Assembly (NCBI GenBank): GCA_937870635.1
Contig: CALMZP010000053.1
Location: forward strand, 62,001-126,000
Origin: an uncultured Acidobacteriota bacterium
GTDB lineage: Bacteria; Acidobacteriota; Thermoanaerobaculia; Gp7-AA8
Direction of reading: 5' to 3'
DNA: 64,000 nt
In this document: in pieces, positions 27,487-37,581 of the stretch
How positions within the stretch are numbered: the first letter of the stretch is position 1
Layout of the letters: every line of letters begins with the position of its first letter
Translations under genes and position numbers: made by a program
The notes under the pieces: generated by a model
What the model was told of the DNA's origin: nothing
Database searches by the model: none
Seen by the model: the letters and a program-made list of their open reading frames with translations, nothing else

Positions 27487-30400
27487 TCACTCGGTTCGCA
27501 TGATCGAGTCGCCTGAGCCGTTGTCGACCATATGAAGGAACGGCAGTACGCGGCCGGATCCACTCACCACTTCGATATCCGCGCTCATGTTGCGCAGATC
27601 GCCGAACGAGTCGCGCTCCGACCCGATGACCTGCCGCGCGAGATCGGTCACCTGCACGAATTGTCCGGCTGCCAGCGTGAACTCTTTCGCGCTTCGCGCT
27701 TGTCCGCTCGCGAGCGAAGACATCGCGAAACTGTAGTGGAGCGTGACGCGCACCACCGCGGGCTGTCCGGCGGCCTCGATGAGAATGAGATTCGTGCGGA
27801 AAGTCGCGGGTGTGGCCGCTGCACGCGTCGAGCTTGCCGCGTCCTCGAGGCCAGGGAATCGTTTCAACTGGCCGTTCATCAGCGCGGCCGCTGCGGAAAC
27901 GACAGGCAGACCGCTGCCGAAGTACTCCCCGTTCGCCGCGCGGAATGTCCGCGCCGATGCCGCGATCACACCGGAAGGTGCCGTGATCCGCACGTATCCG
28001 GGCACGCTCGGGACCGGAACGGCACCGGTCGCGAGCGGTGCGAGATTCAGAGTGGATGTCGCTTCGGCCTCGGGAGGAAGCGATCCGGATGACGTCCCGC
28101 GCGAGACGGCGCGGCGCCGAGTGGGCGCAGCGGCGCGAACATCGATGGAGGCTGTACCGATCGCTTCGTTGCGGTTCGTCAGGAACAGCGAAGTTTTCGC
28201 ATCCGGCCCCGCACTGATCACCGGGACGATGAGCACGTCCGTCGCGCTTCCCTCGGTCGCGGGGTCTGTCACCACCCAGCCGTCTCCCGCCGCCGTTTCG
28301 ATGAGAGCGTAAGCAGCGATGCGCGCCGAGCCCGCGGACACGTTGCGGATCCGCGCGGCAGCCGCGTCCGATGGCACCACATCTTCGAATCTGGCGAAGG
28401 CGAAGGCGGTGAGACCTTGTTGCGCGAGCGAACCGACGACGCCGCCGGTGGTATTGAGGAAATCCACCTGGAAGGAAGCAGCATTGCCGGTGAGCTCCTG
28501 AACGACGAGGTCTGTCTGCAGACCCGCGGACCTTATGACTCCCGGGAGGACGATCTGTCCACCCGCCCCCACTCCGCGATCGGAGTGGAGAACTGGCAGA
28601 GCAGTACCGTAGGTTCCGGACGGTGCGCTGGTCCTGAGGTGCGTCGCTGCGATGGAAATCCGCGATACATCGGGTGCTCGAACCTGCGCAGATCCGCTCG
28701 CGGTCGGCGCCCCGAACACGGTCTTCACGACCGCTGGAAAGGCGATCACGTGGTTCGGCTGCAGCGTCGGAAGGATGGCACTCTGCGCCTCACCGGGCAG
28801 GCCGGAGAAATAGAGACGAACATCCCCGACGCTGCTGGTCGAAGGATTCGACAGGATGAGATCGCTGACGCGTGGCGCCGCGCTGACGCCCGACACGAAG
28901 AGGGCTCGTTCACCTGGTTGCAGAGGAGGCGGAGCTCCTTGCGCGACATTCGGCCGGGCGACGTGAACCAGAGTCACCGACACGCTCGACGAGCCCGCTC
29001 CGTTGCCGAGCGTCCCCCACCTCAGGTTCGAGCCGGTGCCACCGATGTACACGAGCGACATCTTTCCAGCGAGCGCGCCGATCGGCGCGTCGCCGGGCCG
29101 CTTGCTCGCGTCGATGGTGAACGCGACAGGCACCGTCTGCCCGGCGGGAATCGTGACGATGCCGCTTTGCGGAACGATCCACAGAACGTCCGAGACAGCG
29201 ATGCCCTGCAAGGTGGCCGTGCCATGGTTCGTGAAACCGACCGTGCCTGACGCGCCCTGCCCCTGTTGCGAGCTGACCTCGGTTCGTGCTTCGGTGGGCC
29301 GGGGGTCGACCCTCCCCGAAGGCGGCGTCGCTGCGAGCATCTGGACCCGTACGACGGTCCCGCCCGGGACACCCGCGCCGGCCACGTCGACATGGCCCTG
29401 ATACGAACCGGCAGGTTGCGGCGTGCCGTTGATGGTGATGATCTGGCTCGCTCCGGCAGCGATCGAAAACGTGGATGGAGAGACGGTGAAGAAGTTCCCG
29501 CTGGCCGTCAGCGTGATGCTCGCCGGACCCTCGCCGAGGTTGGATAGCGTGAACGTATCCGAGCCGCCACCCTCCCCTGCACGCTGGACGAACCCGCGTG
29601 GCGGATTGGAGACCACCACGTGTGATCCGCCGGTCGCGCCGATGGTGACAGTGGCCGTCGCGGTCGCCGAACCGCCGCTGCCCGTCGCCGTCAGCGTGTA
29701 GGTCGTCGTCACGGAGGGACGCACGGTTACGGATCCCGTCAGAGGTTGCGGTCCGACGCCGTTGTCGATGCTGACCGATGTCGCGCTGACGGTCGACCAT
29801 CGAAGCGTGACGGCCTGACCTGCCGATGCGCCGGGAGGATCGGCTCGAAATTCCGTAATGATCGGACCTGGCGTCGAAGACGTTCGATTCAGCGCGAAGC
29901 TGAACGGCGCGCCTCCTCCGGTTTGACTGACGCTGCCGGAGATCGTGCTTCCTGCGATCGTCCCCGTGAACGGAAGTACCTCATTGCCTCCCTGCTGTCC
30001 ACTGTCGTTGACGTCGAAGGGCACGAGGAATCCCTGGATGGCCGATCCGGCGATCGTCGCGTTCAGGAAAACGGGAATGCTTTTCGGAACGTCGTGGAAG
30101 AAGCAGTTGCCCTGTGGATCCTGGTCCGTGTGCCGCTGCTCGGTCACCATGAGCGTGCCCGTCAGCTCGTTCCCGGTCTGAAAGAGCGCGCCATTCATTG
30201 CACCTGTGGTGGTGAACTGACCGTTCGGACACGACGCCGTCGCGGTGTAACTGCCGGAGTATTGGCCGCTGTTCGCCGAGGACGGTGCCTGGTTGTCAGT
30301 CTGAGTGAGAGTGGCGGTCATCTGGTTGGCAATCGTCAGCGTCATTGCCGTGCCGTTCACGCTCCCGGACACCGGAAAGGCTTCTCGATCGATCCCGATG

Positions 30401-30729
30401 GCCGTGCCCTGAAACGCCACGGGCGAGGAACTCGCTCCGATGATCGAAAACGTGAACTGAAACGTGTTCGAAGTGATCGCGCAGTTGGAGTCGAACTCTG
30501 GCACGCGCTCGATCACGACGTTCCCGACGAAATCCTCCCCGGTCTCGGAGATCAGAAAGCGCGCAGGCGACGTCCACGAGACCGCGCGGGTTCCACCGCT
30601 GAAGTCGCAGGCCTCATTGACCTGGATGGTCCCGGACCATGTTCCCTGCAGATGCGCGCTGGCTGTCTGCGCGCACAAAAGCACGACGACAAAGACAAAA
30701 GTTCTACGGCAGACTCCGCGATTTCTCAC
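27487..30729 (-). CDS. large secreted multidomain beta-sandwich protein
   Basis: 1080 residues, GTG start at 30729 after GGAGGTGA. Signal peptide ends LCAQTASA near residue 25. The first 270 residues hold two similar beta-barrel-like halves (GTWSGTIQVNEACDF and GQYSGSYTATASCPN). An Ig-like domain follows (ITEFRADPPGASAGQAVTL, about 280-360). Next are two HYDIN/ASPM-like domains (DTFTLSNLGEGPASITLTA; GTVGFTNHGTATLQGIAV, about 370-590). The C-terminal half has repeats of the type LFLTNRNEAIGTASIDV and FLHMVDNGSGDS. There is no catalytic motif. I infer a cell-surface or extracellular adhesive or structural protein. Two small genes lie directly upstream and overlap it. Confidence 0.85.
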   Translation of the reverse strand: MRNRGVCRRTFVFVVVLLCAQTASAHLQGTWSGTIQVNEACDFSGGTRAVSWTSPARFLISETGEDFVGNVVIERVPEFDSNCAITSNTFQFTFSIIGASSSPVAFQGTAIGIDREAFPVSGSVNGTAMTLTIANQMTATLTQTDNQAPSSANSGQYSGSYTATASCPNGQFTTTGAMNGALFQTGNELTGTLMVTEQRHTDQDPQGNCFFHDVPKSIPVFLNATIAGSAIQGFLVPFDVNDSGQQGGNEVLPFTGTIAGSTISGSVSQTGGGAPFSFALNRTSSTPGPIITEFRADPPGASAGQAVTLRWSTVSATSVSIDNGVGPQPLTGSVTVRPSVTTTYTLTATGSGGSATATATVTIGATGGSHVVVSNPPRGFVQRAGEGGGSDTFTLSNLGEGPASITLTASGNFFTVSPSTFSIAAGASQIITINGTPQPAGSYQGHVDVAGAGVPGGTVVRVQMLAATPPSGRVDPRPTEARTEVSSQQGQGASGTVGFTNHGTATLQGIAVSDVLWIVPQSGIVTIPAGQTVPVAFTIDASKRPGDAPIGALAGKMSLVYIGGTGSNLRWGTLGNGAGSSSVSVTLVHVARPNVAQGAPPPLQPGERALFVSGVSAAPRVSDLILSNPSTSSVGDVRLYFSGLPGEAQSAILPTLQPNHVIAFPAVVKTVFGAPTASGSAQVRAPDVSRISIAATHLRTSAPSGTYGTALPVLHSDRGVGAGGQIVLPGVIRSAGLQTDLVVQELTGNAASFQVDFLNTTGGVVGSLAQQGLTAFAFARFEDVVPSDAAAARIRNVSAGSARIAAYALIETAAGDGWVVTDPATEGSATDVLIVPVISAGPDAKTSLFLTNRNEAIGTASIDVRAAAPTRRRAVSRGTSSGSLPPEAEATSTLNLAPLATGAVPVPSVPGYVRITAPSGVIAASARTFRAANGEYFGSGLPVVSAAAALMNGQLKRFPGLEDAASSTRAAATPATFRTNLILIEAAGQPAVVRVTLHYSFAMSSLASGQARSAKEFTLAAGQFVQVTDLARQVIGSERDSFGDLRNMSADIEVVSGSGRVLPFLHMVDNGSGDSIMRTE

Positions 30730-30877
30730 GCGTCACCTCCGGCTCATCTCGTGTTGAATTGACCCGCGGAAATTGTACGTCCTCGCGTCTATCCGGGGCC
30801 ATGCGGCGCGCGAGCGGCATCGACGCAGCGGCCATCATCAGAACCATGAGGCCGATCACGACGAGCGCTTTGTTCAT
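30704..30877 (-). CDS. 57-residue membrane or exported protein
   Basis: ATG at 30877 reads MNKALVVIGLMVLMMAAASM and ends at 30704, overlapping the next gene (start 30729) by 26 bases in another frame. Its ATG overlaps the stop of the upstream frame at 30874 (ATGA). The N-terminal helix is a signal or membrane anchor; the charged tail (MAPDRREDVQFPRVN) would be outside or in the cytoplasm. The chain of overlaps is the main evidence that it is real. Confidence 0.5.
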   Translation of the reverse strand: MNKALVVIGLMVLMMAAASMPLARRMAPDRREDVQFPRVNSTRDEPEVTREKSRSLP

Positions 30878-31180
30878 GTTGCGCGCTTTTCGCGCCGGTT
30901 CCAGGGGAGGCTCGATGGCGCGGCGCCGATCGCCGCGGCCGCGGTCTCGAGCTCACCTCGCGCGCGCTCGATGTCGACCGCTGCGATTGGCGACGGCATC
31001 GTTCGCCAAGGTTGGAGCGCCACCGCGTGACGGCCACTCTCCGTGTGAATCTCGCTTGAGCAAACGAGAAGGCGGTTCTGGAATTCTCGGGCGTCGGTGC
31101 CGCTTCAGCGCCCTCTTGTCCTGCTGAAGGAGAAGCCCGTGCCGCTCGAGCGTGCGAACGACGTTTGCGCGGTCACCCAT
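30874..31180 (-). pseudogene. small gene with probable frameshift upstream of the secreted-protein gene
   Basis: An ATG at 31180 opens MGDRANVVRTLERHGLLLQQ. After about 25 codons the protein-like sequence changes frame (TDAREFQNRLLVCSSEIHT, then RHAVALQPWRTMPSP, then RARGELETAAAAIGA) and ends at 30874, where the stop overlaps the next ATG. Joined it would be about 100 residues. The second frame has no good start of its own, so a one-base error or mutation near 31105 is likely. Function unknown. Confidence 0.45.
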
Positions 31181-31260
31181 CCCGAGGATGATGCCACGGC
31201 GTTGTCCGCGCAGCGGAAACTGACGCTGGGAAGCCCCTTCCCGCAGCTAGAATTCTCGCA

Positions 31261-31449
31261 ATGGCGTATGTCAGACGCTGCCCGTTCTGCGACAAAGTCC
31301 TCGCCGCTTCCACCACCCAGGTGGACGAATATCGCGCATTCATGGTGCTGCACCTGACCAAGTGCAAGGAAGCGCCGGCGACGATGACGTACGAGGCGGC
31401 CGTGGCGCTGGCTGAACAGATGGATGTCGCGGAGCCGGACAAGAGCTAG
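31261..31449 (+). CDS. 62-residue C2HC zinc-binding protein
   Basis: MAYVRRCPFCDKVL gives a CxxC knuckle at Cys7/Cys10, and FMVLHLTKC gives His/Cys about 20 residues later (HxxxC), a complete C2HC site. The C-terminal half is helical (MTYEAAVALAEQMDV). No signal peptide, so cytoplasmic. The gene at 31998 has the same CxxC...HxxxC layout. It could be a tiny nucleic-acid- or protein-binding module; nothing in the context tells which. No strong Shine-Dalgarno sequence is seen. Confidence 0.55.
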   Translation: MAYVRRCPFCDKVLAASTTQVDEYRAFMVLHLTKCKEAPATMTYEAAVALAEQMDVAEPDKS

Positions 31450-31516
31450 ATATTCTGATGGCGAGATCAGGCGGGACCGCCTGGTCGGGGCCAGGACGCC
31501 AGGAACTCCGAACAGT

Positions 31517-31835
31517 TCAACGCACCGCGGACTCGCGACCCGCCTCGGCGGTGAAGTCTTCGTACAGGCTGAGCCAGTGCAGCCCGCCGTTCTCCGCGCC
31601 TGCCACATAGAGATCCAGACCGGGCACGCAGCGAATGCCGGAGCCGATGCGGCAGGCCAGGTAATTGATCCCTCCGCGGTTCACGGCCACGCGGTTTCCT
31701 ATTGTGATGCAGATGGCGGACCGTCGCCTGTTCGTAGGGAAAGGCTGGCAGGTAAGTGCGCACCGGATCGTCGAGGTCGATCTTGAGACGTGTCGCCAGG
31801 TCGGGGCAACTCGAGGTGGGGACGACGAGGGCCCT
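31517..31835 (-). pseudogene. debris of a serine hydrolase joined to another gene's 3' end
   Basis: On the minus strand the frame KIDLDDPVRTYLPAFPYEQ followed by TVRHLHHN is the well-known segment after the SxxK motif of beta-lactamase-type serine hydrolases. After about 31700 the frame changes and a different protein-like tail begins (RVAVNRGGINYLACRIGSG, then DLYVAGAENGGLHWLSLYE), ending at 31517. Neither part has a start or a complete domain. The two pieces look like the ends of one or two genes brought together by deletion. Confidence 0.6.
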
Positions 31836-31845
31836 GCGGCGAACG

Positions 31846-31872
31846 GTAGAGCGCGGGCGACCTCGCCCGGGG
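31846..31872. repeat. GC palindrome, imperfect copy
   Basis: GTAGAGCGCGGGCGACCTCG followed by CCCGGGGAG: the common unit with a damaged right arm. It adjoins the serine-hydrolase debris and precedes an apparently empty stretch up to 31997. Confidence 0.75.
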
Positions 31873-31997
31873 AGCCCGCGTTTACCTAAGATTTGCCGGC
31901 CCGGGTTCGGCAAAGGCGCCCACCTTTTGTGACCTGCATCACGTTCTGAACGGAATGCGGCACCCGGTCTGCTGTGCAAACAGCAGGATGGTGCCCC

Positions 31998-32237
31998 ATG
32001 AGATACCACTGCAGGTCCTGCGATCGAGAGATCGCACTCGAAAGTGGTTCCTACTCGTTCGTGCGGAGTCTGATCCTGCTTCATCTCGACCGATGCGATG
32101 TGACCGGACGGTTCTCAGCAGATCAGCGATCGGCCGAAGCGACGCGCGCAGCAGACGAAGGGTTCTTCAATACCCGGAGATGGCGGCGCGATGAGCGCAG
32201 CGACGACGAGAGCTCGGAGAGATTGCACTCGCGATAG
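31998..32237 (+). CDS. 79-residue C2HC zinc-binding protein
   Basis: The start at 31998 reads MRYHCRSCDREI with CxxC at Cys5/Cys8, and LILLHLDRCD supplies HxxxC about 20 residues on, the same spacing as in the gene at 31261. The C-terminal half is charged and rich in Arg/Asp/Ser (TRRWRRDERSDDESSERL), probably disordered. A small cytoplasmic zinc protein; the two copies within 750 bases are probably paralogues despite little other identity. Confidence 0.5.
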   Translation: MRYHCRSCDREIALESGSYSFVRSLILLHLDRCDVTGRFSADQRSAEATRAADEGFFNTRRWRRDERSDDESSERLHSR

Positions 32238-32373
32238 CGGAGGACCGCTCACCAGCGTATTAGGAAGTCACGAATGCCGGTGAGGGCCGTAGTGGATTTT
32301 CAGGATTTCGCCTGGATCCACGATCCGCGCAACGCGTCGGTTTCGACGAGCAACGCCGCCGGTCGTACCGTCA

Positions 32374-32449
32374 TGGCGTCCCCAACGGGATTCGAACCCG
32401 TGTTGTCGCCGTGAAAGGGCGATGTCCTAGGCCTCTAGACGATGGGGAC
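32374..32449 (-). tRNA. tRNA-Glu (TTC)
   Basis: Reads on the minus strand from 32449 with GTCCCCA / TGGGGAC acceptor arms, the T-arm GGGTTCGAATCCC and an anticodon loop CTTTCAC, giving anticodon TTC. The 3' CCA is encoded (32376-32374). Length is 76 bases. The tRNA for glutamate with the U34 form reads both Glu codons. Confidence 0.95.
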
Positions 32450-32802
32450 TTGCTGATGCGGCGCCGCGATGAAGAGCGCGGAAGGTAGCACGCGCAACTC
32501 GTGGAGTCAACGCAGGTTAACTTCCACGGCGAGCACCAGAATTCCCAGGACCTTGACATCGGCGCTCCCAAGTTCGCGCCGATGGTGCTCGGGCATCGAA
32601 GCGGGCCAGCTGTGGGCCGGCCACGGCGCCGGACGGTCCCCGCTTCCCGCAGACTCCGTCTCGGGCGCGTGCCGGATTGCTCACGTCAGTGACAAAGCGC
32701 ACATGCTCACGTGAGCTCAGTCTCGGGTTCTGTTGCGTCGAAATGTTTCCATCGGGTCAGGAAAACGGCCAGACGCCCGCGACGCGTCGCCCGAGGGGCA
32801 CG
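32450..32802. other. 353-base gap with no recognisable gene
   Basis: Between the tRNA-Glu 5' end and the histidine kinase start. Several short frames are open but none has protein-like conservation that I can name. The sequence TGCTCACGTGAGCTCAG near 32703 contains a short palindrome (TCACGTGA). A promoter for the kinase must lie here, but I cannot point to boxes with confidence. Confidence 0.4.
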
Positions 32803-35800
32803 ATGGAACTCAACTCGACTGCTGAGCGTGGACGCGACGCCTACGTTTTCATACCCGCTCTCTTGGCCTCATGCGTCGGTTTCCTGGCATTGACCGGCAC
32901 AGTTCTCCGCGTGTTCGGCCCGCACGATCTTTCCGGGAGCACTCCGCTGCACATGAGTTGCTCCGTTGCGCTGGGGCTCGTCAGCGCGGCCCTGATCCTT
33001 CTCGCGTCACGGCGAGAAGGAGGGTTCGTCGGGTCGGCGCCGCGGTTCATTGGCTACGCGTTGACTGCATGGGCGGCAGCAAGCATAGTCGGCGCGACCT
33101 CCAGTCAACCGGCGTTCTTGTCGCTGCCTCTCCTTTCCGCAATCGTTTTCCTGCTGCTGGGCCTCGCGGTCGTTACGATCCGAAGCTCGCGATCAGCAGT
33201 CTTTTACTGCAGCCACGCCGCCGCGCTGCTGGTCGGCGCGATTGGACTCGAAGCGCTCGTCTCACGCGTGTTTCAGGTTTCGGCGGCTGTGGCGTGGGTT
33301 GGGGCGTCGGTGCCCGTGGAAGCAGCTGCAGGTTTCATATTCGCCGCTGCTTCTCTCATTGCGCTTCGTCCGGATCGTGGAGTCGGGCTGCTCGTATTCG
33401 GCGACGGTCTGGCGCGCATAGTCACCGCGCCGCTGATCGTCGCCGCTCTGCTCCTGCCCGTGCTGTTCGACGTCGCCGCCGATCTCGGATCCGAAGCGGG
33501 GATCTATGACCTCGCCGTGAAGCGGACGATTGAGACATTTCTCATCTCCGTCTCCACCGGCGCGATTGTCATACTGGCCGGGATCCGCCTGGACCGTGTC
33601 GATCGCAGAGGCCGCGACGCCCTTGTCTCGCTCGTGGCCAGCGAAGAACGCTACCGCGACCTCGTGGACCACAGCAACGATCTGGTCTGCACCCACGATC
33701 TCCACGGACGCCTCTTATCTGTCAACCCGGCAGTCGTCAGAGCGTTGGGAATCCCGTCCGAACAACTGGTAGGGGGACGCATTCAGGATCTGCTTGCGCC
33801 AGGGCAGCCGGCGGCCTTTGCCGAATATCTCGAAACGATCGAGGCGAAAGGCGAAGTATGCGGACAGATGCGGGTCAAGGATGCCTCAGGACGTCGTCGC
33901 ACCTGGGAATATCGGAACACGCTCCGGTATCGCGATGGCAGACCGAGTCTGGTGAGGGGCATGGCTCGAGACATCACAGAACAGACCCTCGCGGAACGCG
34001 CTCTGCGAAAGAGTGAGTCACGCTACCGGATGCTGTTCGAGAATGCCCCGCAACCGATGATCGTCGTCGATGAGTCGGGCTGGCAAATCATCGCGGCCAA
34101 CGGCACAGCAGTATCTGCCTTTGGATACGCGGAAGAGGAGCTTCTCAACAAACGCGTACTTGGTCCCGATTTCATCGTCGATCTCCCCCGCGCCATCGAG
34201 GCGACGACCGACGCATCGCCGATTCGATCGCGGTCCAGCATGCGCATGCGCCGAATGAACGGCCAAGAGTTTCTCGCCGACGTGTCATCCAGCGCAATCG
34301 AGTACGAGGGACGCGCGGCGCGCCTCGTCGTGATCCTCGACGTTACCGAGCGCGAAGACGCGAAGCGGCGGCTCATCGAGCTTCAGCAGTTCGATGAGGA
34401 AGTGATCTCCGGCGCCGGGCAGGGAATCATCGTCACTGACCGCGAACTCCGTATCGTGGTCTGGAATCAGTTCATGGAGCAGCTGACCGGCGTACCGACG
34501 GCGACGGCGATCGGCCAGCCAGTCTCATTCTTCCCCTTTTTCCGAAACGGTGCCGGGGAGACCAGGATGCGCGAGGTCCTGCAGAGCTCCCGCTTGATGA
34601 CCGACGAGATCGAGCTCAAAACCGGATCGGAAACACGACACCTGCTGGCCGTCGACGTGCCCCACCGCAACTCGCGTGGGGACATCATCGGAGTCATTGC
34701 CATCGTCTCCGACATCACGGACCAGAAGCAGACCCAGGAAGCACTTCGCCGGAGCGAGGAGCTGTTCCGCAGCGTCATCGACTCCACATCGAACTTCATC
34801 TTCAGCTACGACCGGGATGGCCGTTACATGACAGCGAATCAGGCGCTCTGCAGCGCACTGGGCCTCTCTGAAAAAGACATACTCGGCAAAACGGATCTCG
34901 AGGTAGGCCTGCCAGTCAACCGTGCCCGCGAGTGGGATGAGCTACGGCGACAGGTGATCTCTACCGGCGACCGCATCGCCCTCTCCACGTCGATGCGTAT
35001 GGACGGCGGCGACCCTCACGTCTTTGAAGTCATTGTGGGCCCTCTGTGCAGCCCATCTGGCGAGGTCACCGGGGTCAGCGGCGTCGCCGTCGACGTGACG
35101 GACCGGCACCGGGCGACCGCTTCGTTGAACCGCCTCTCCCAGGCGGTCGATCAGGCGTCCGATGTGATCTTCATGACCGATCGCGACGGCATCATCACCT
35201 ACGCCAATCCCGCGTTCGAGAGCGTCTACGGCTTCGCGCTGACGGAGGTACTGGGCCAGACCCCACGGCTGCTCAAGAGCGGCATGCACTCCGAAGCGGT
35301 CTATACGGATTTCTGGAGGCGCATCCAGCGCGGCGAAACCGTTCGCGGCGAGTTGGTCAACAAGCGGAAAGACGGCTCGTTTGTCGTCGTCGACCGCTCG
35401 GTGACGCCGGTCTACGACGCGAGGCGCCAGATCATCGGGTTCATCTCCGTACAGACGGACGTTTCTGAGCGCCGCAAGATGCTGGACGAGCAGGAGAAGC
35501 TCCGCGCGCGCATGATCGAACTCGACAAGATGCAGGCTCTCGGTACGCTGGCCGGAGGGATCGCGCACGATTTCAACAACATCCTCGCCATCGTCCTCTC
35601 CTTCGCCACCGTCGCGGAGAAAAGGCGGCATGATCCGGAGCGCTTCCTCTTGGCGATGGACACGATCCGTCGAGCGGTCCGGCGCGGAGCCGATCTGGCA
35701 AAGCAGGTCCTCACGTTCGCGCGACGAACGGAACGAATGCTCACCCCGATCGATCTCAACGATGTCGTTCGAGAGATCGCCACGATGGCGCGCCAGACGT

Positions 35801-36645
35801 TCCCCAAAACGATTCACCTCGAAACTGATCTCGATGACTCTCTTCCGCGGCTCCTCGGTGACGCATCGGAGCTGCACCAGGCGCTGCTGAACCTGGCAGT
35901 CAACGCACGCGATGCGATGCCCGGCGGCGGCACGCTTCGGGTGACGACGACATCCGTCTCGGGTTCCTACGTCCGGAGCCGATTTCCCGAAGCTCTCGAT
36001 GTCAAACACCTGCGACTCGAGGTGACGGACACCGGTATGGGAATGCCCGACGAAGTGCGGCAACGAATTTTTGAGCCGTTCTTCACCACCAAAGCAGATG
36101 GTCGCGGCACCGGCATCGGCCTCGCGCTGACCTACGGCGTCGTGAGAGCCGCGGGCGGGTTCATCGGCGTCGAGAGCGTCCAGGGAAGAGGAAGCAGATT
36201 TGAATTGCTCCTCCCCTTTGCGGTCGTTCCGAGCGCCGCGGAAGACACGCCGGGAACCGTCGCTCCGGGAGCGGGCAAGGAGACCGTGCTCGTGGTGGAA
36301 GATGAACCCGACATCGGTCCCTATCTCGTCGAAGCGCTCCAGTCGTACGGCTACGCCGTGCTGTTCGCTCGGGATGGAGCGGAAGCACTCGAACTGTTCG
36401 AGCGCAACGCTGACCGGATCGACATCGTCGTCAGCGACGACGGCTTGCCGTTCATGCGCGGTTGCGATCTGTTTCTCGAGATCCGCAGAAGGAAGGCAAC
36501 GATTCCATTTGTGCTCGCGAGCGGCTTCGTCGAGCCGGCGGCTCTCGACGAGCTGTCCCGGAGACCGCCGACTCATTTTCTGCAGAAGCCATATGCGGTA
36601 AGCGAGCTGATCTCGGCCATGCAGTCGACCTTAGGCGCACGCTGA
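32803..36645 (+). CDS. hybrid sensor histidine kinase with multiple PAS domains and C-terminal receiver
   Basis: 1280 residues from the ATG at 32803, which has GAGGGG before it; the longer frame to 32677 adds no conserved residues. The N-terminal third is a membrane module of seven or eight helices (about 15-265). Four or five PAS domains follow (about 280-860: [56 protein letters not shown], and a final one with [12 protein letters not shown]). The HisKA domain has the phospho-acceptor His922 in [11 protein letters not shown]. The ATPase domain shows [24 protein letters not shown] and [13 protein letters not shown]. The receiver (about 1162-1280) has the acidic pair VVEDEPD, phospho-Asp1212 and Lys in FLQKPYA. 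The signal is unknown; no partner gene is adjacent. Confidence 0.93.
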   Translation: MELNSTAERGRDAYVFIPALLASCVGFLALTGTVLRVFGPHDLSGSTPLHMSCSVALGLVSAALILLASRREGGFVGSAPRFIGYALTAWAAASIVGATSSQPAFLSLPLLSAIVFLLLGLAVVTIRSSRSAVFYCSHAAALLVGAIGLEALVSRVFQVSAAVAWVGASVPVEAAAGFIFAAASLIALRPDRGVGLLVFGDGLARIVTAPLIVAALLLPVLFDVAADLGSEAGIYDLAVKRTIETFLISVSTGAIVILAGIRLDRVDRRGRDALVSLVASEERYRDLVDHSNDLVCTHDLHGRLLSVNPAVVRALGIPSEQLVGGRIQDLLAPGQPAAFAEYLETIEAKGEVCGQMRVKDASGRRRTWEYRNTLRYRDGRPSLVRGMARDITEQTLAERALRKSESRYRMLFENAPQPMIVVDESGWQIIAANGTAVSAFGYAEEELLNKRVLGPDFIVDLPRAIEATTDASPIRSRSSMRMRRMNGQEFLADVSSSAIEYEGRAARLVVILDVTEREDAKRRLIELQQFDEEVISGAGQGIIVTDRELRIVVWNQFMEQLTGVPTATAIGQPVSFFPFFRNGAGETRMREVLQSSRLMTDEIELKTGSETRHLLAVDVPHRNSRGDIIGVIAIVSDITDQKQTQEALRRSEELFRSVIDSTSNFIFSYDRDGRYMTANQALCSALGLSEKDILGKTDLEVGLPVNRAREWDELRRQVISTGDRIALSTSMRMDGGDPHVFEVIVGPLCSPSGEVTGVSGVAVDVTDRHRATASLNRLSQAVDQASDVIFMTDRDGIITYANPAFESVYGFALTEVLGQTPRLLKSGMHSEAVYTDFWRRIQRGETVRGELVNKRKDGSFVVVDRSVTPVYDARRQIIGFISVQTDVSERRKMLDEQEKLRARMIELDKMQALGTLAGGIAHDFNNILAIVLSFATVAEKRRHDPERFLLAMDTIRRAVRRGADLAKQVLTFARRTERMLTPIDLNDVVREIATMARQTFPKTIHLETDLDDSLPRLLGDASELHQALLNLAVNARDAMPGGGTLRVTTTSVSGSYVRSRFPEALDVKHLRLEVTDTGMGMPDEVRQRIFEPFFTTKADGRGTGIGLALTYGVVRAAGGFIGVESVQGRGSRFELLLPFAVVPSAAEDTPGTVAPGAGKETVLVVEDEPDIGPYLVEALQSYGYAVLFARDGAEALELFERNADRIDIVVSDDGLPFMRGCDLFLEIRRRKATIPFVLASGFVEPAALDELSRRPPTHFLQKPYAVSELISAMQSTLGAR

Positions 36646-36969
36646 GCGGTGGTCGTACGGCGCCTCGGCGGAGCGAGGAGAGGTTCACGACCATGACGAC
36701 CTGCTGAGCCGGACCCATCGAGTTGCCGTCCTGGACCGCGAGCGACGGACATACCGCGTGTCCGTATGCCGGCTTGAAGGGCGATTACCCGGCGGCCCCG
36801 GTCCTGGTGCCGACGCCGAACAATTTCACGCGCGTCTGCCGGCAGGCCACGCCAGCATGTCCTCACGGTCACCGTCACCAAAGCCCTCGGCAACGACGGC
36901 GATCCCGCGACTCCACTTCGACGACCCTCGCTTCGAAATCGGGGCGAGGGTCATTGTATCTTGGGCGGC
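36646..36969. other. 324-base gap holding a hairpin and possible gene debris
   Basis: Between the kinase stop and the lipoprotein start at 36970. Short plus-strand frames (GDYPAAPVLVPTPNNFTRV near 36780) look faintly protein-like but have no start and no known family. The only clear element is the hairpin at 36923-36952. I see no complete gene. Confidence 0.4.
36923..36952 (+). terminator. probable intrinsic terminator hairpin
   Basis: GACCCTCGC at 36923-36931 pairs perfectly with GCGAGGGTC at 36944-36952 over a 12-base loop, followed by ATTGTATCTT, a moderately T-rich tail. It lies downstream of the kinase region and 17 bases before the next gene start, so it can separate the two units. Confidence 0.55.
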
Positions 36970-37581
36970 GTGAGACAACTTTTCTCCGCGTTACTATTTT
37001 TCATGGTCGCCTGCAGTGGTGGAGAGCGGCCTACGTCGCCCGCCCGGGAAAACGCGAACGAATCCACCGCGGGCGAGGTCGCCCGCGCTCCACTGCCCGC
37101 CCCGCCCTCGGCCGATGATGCGGCCCAGATCGTTTCGCGATCGGCCGAGTTCTCCGACTACCTGTTCACGCGCGCCGCGTTCACGCTTCCCGTGAAGGAA
37201 AACGCCATGACACCGGAGGTGCGCACGGTCTCGAAAGCGCTGGCGAAGAACGGCTGGATCGGAATCGACGGCGACGGCAACGTGATCCTCACCGCCAAAG
37301 CGAGAGCCGACAAACGGTTTCTTCTTCGCCCGAACGGATTCATCGACATCGTCCCCATGGCGAAGAAAGAGCTCCTCGGCGTCACCGCCGTCCACGTGAA
37401 TCCCGAGGGGCAGCCGCTCGTCGATTTCCGGTGGACGTGGGTGCCGAACGAGATTGGCGCGCTTACCGATCGATACAGCGGCGAGCAGCTCGCCCTCGCG
37501 ACGCTCCTCCGGGACGGCTCGCAGTGGACCGTCCTGCGCATCGCACCGAAAGCCCAGGCGGCGACTGAGGCGAAATGGTGA
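36970..37581 (+). CDS. lipoprotein of unknown function with an in-frame GC palindrome
   Basis: GTG at 36970 gives VRQLFSALLFFMVACSGG with lipobox Cys15; an earlier TTG at 36961 is possible. Residues 33-42 (TAGEVARAPL) are encoded by a full copy of the GC palindrome (37066-37094) and sit in the linker between lipid anchor and domain. The domain (about 55-203) has SRSAEFSDYLFTRAAFTLPV, GWIGIDGDGNVILTAKARAD and FRWTWVPNEIGALTDRYSG; it looks alpha/beta and is not one I recognise. Its last six bases overlap the 3' end of the tRNA-Lys gene on the other strand. Confidence 0.75.
   Translation: MRQLFSALLFFMVACSGGERPTSPARENANESTAGEVARAPLPAPPSADDAAQIVSRSAEFSDYLFTRAAFTLPVKENAMTPEVRTVSKALAKNGWIGIDGDGNVILTAKARADKRFLLRPNGFIDIVPMAKKELLGVTAVHVNPEGQPLVDFRWTWVPNEIGALTDRYSGEQLALATLLRDGSQWTVLRIAPKAQAATEAKW

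Noticed and set aside
34942-36576. 544-codon minus-strand frame opposite the histidine kinase
   Set aside because: Shadow of the kinase and receiver domains; no independent start site or motif.
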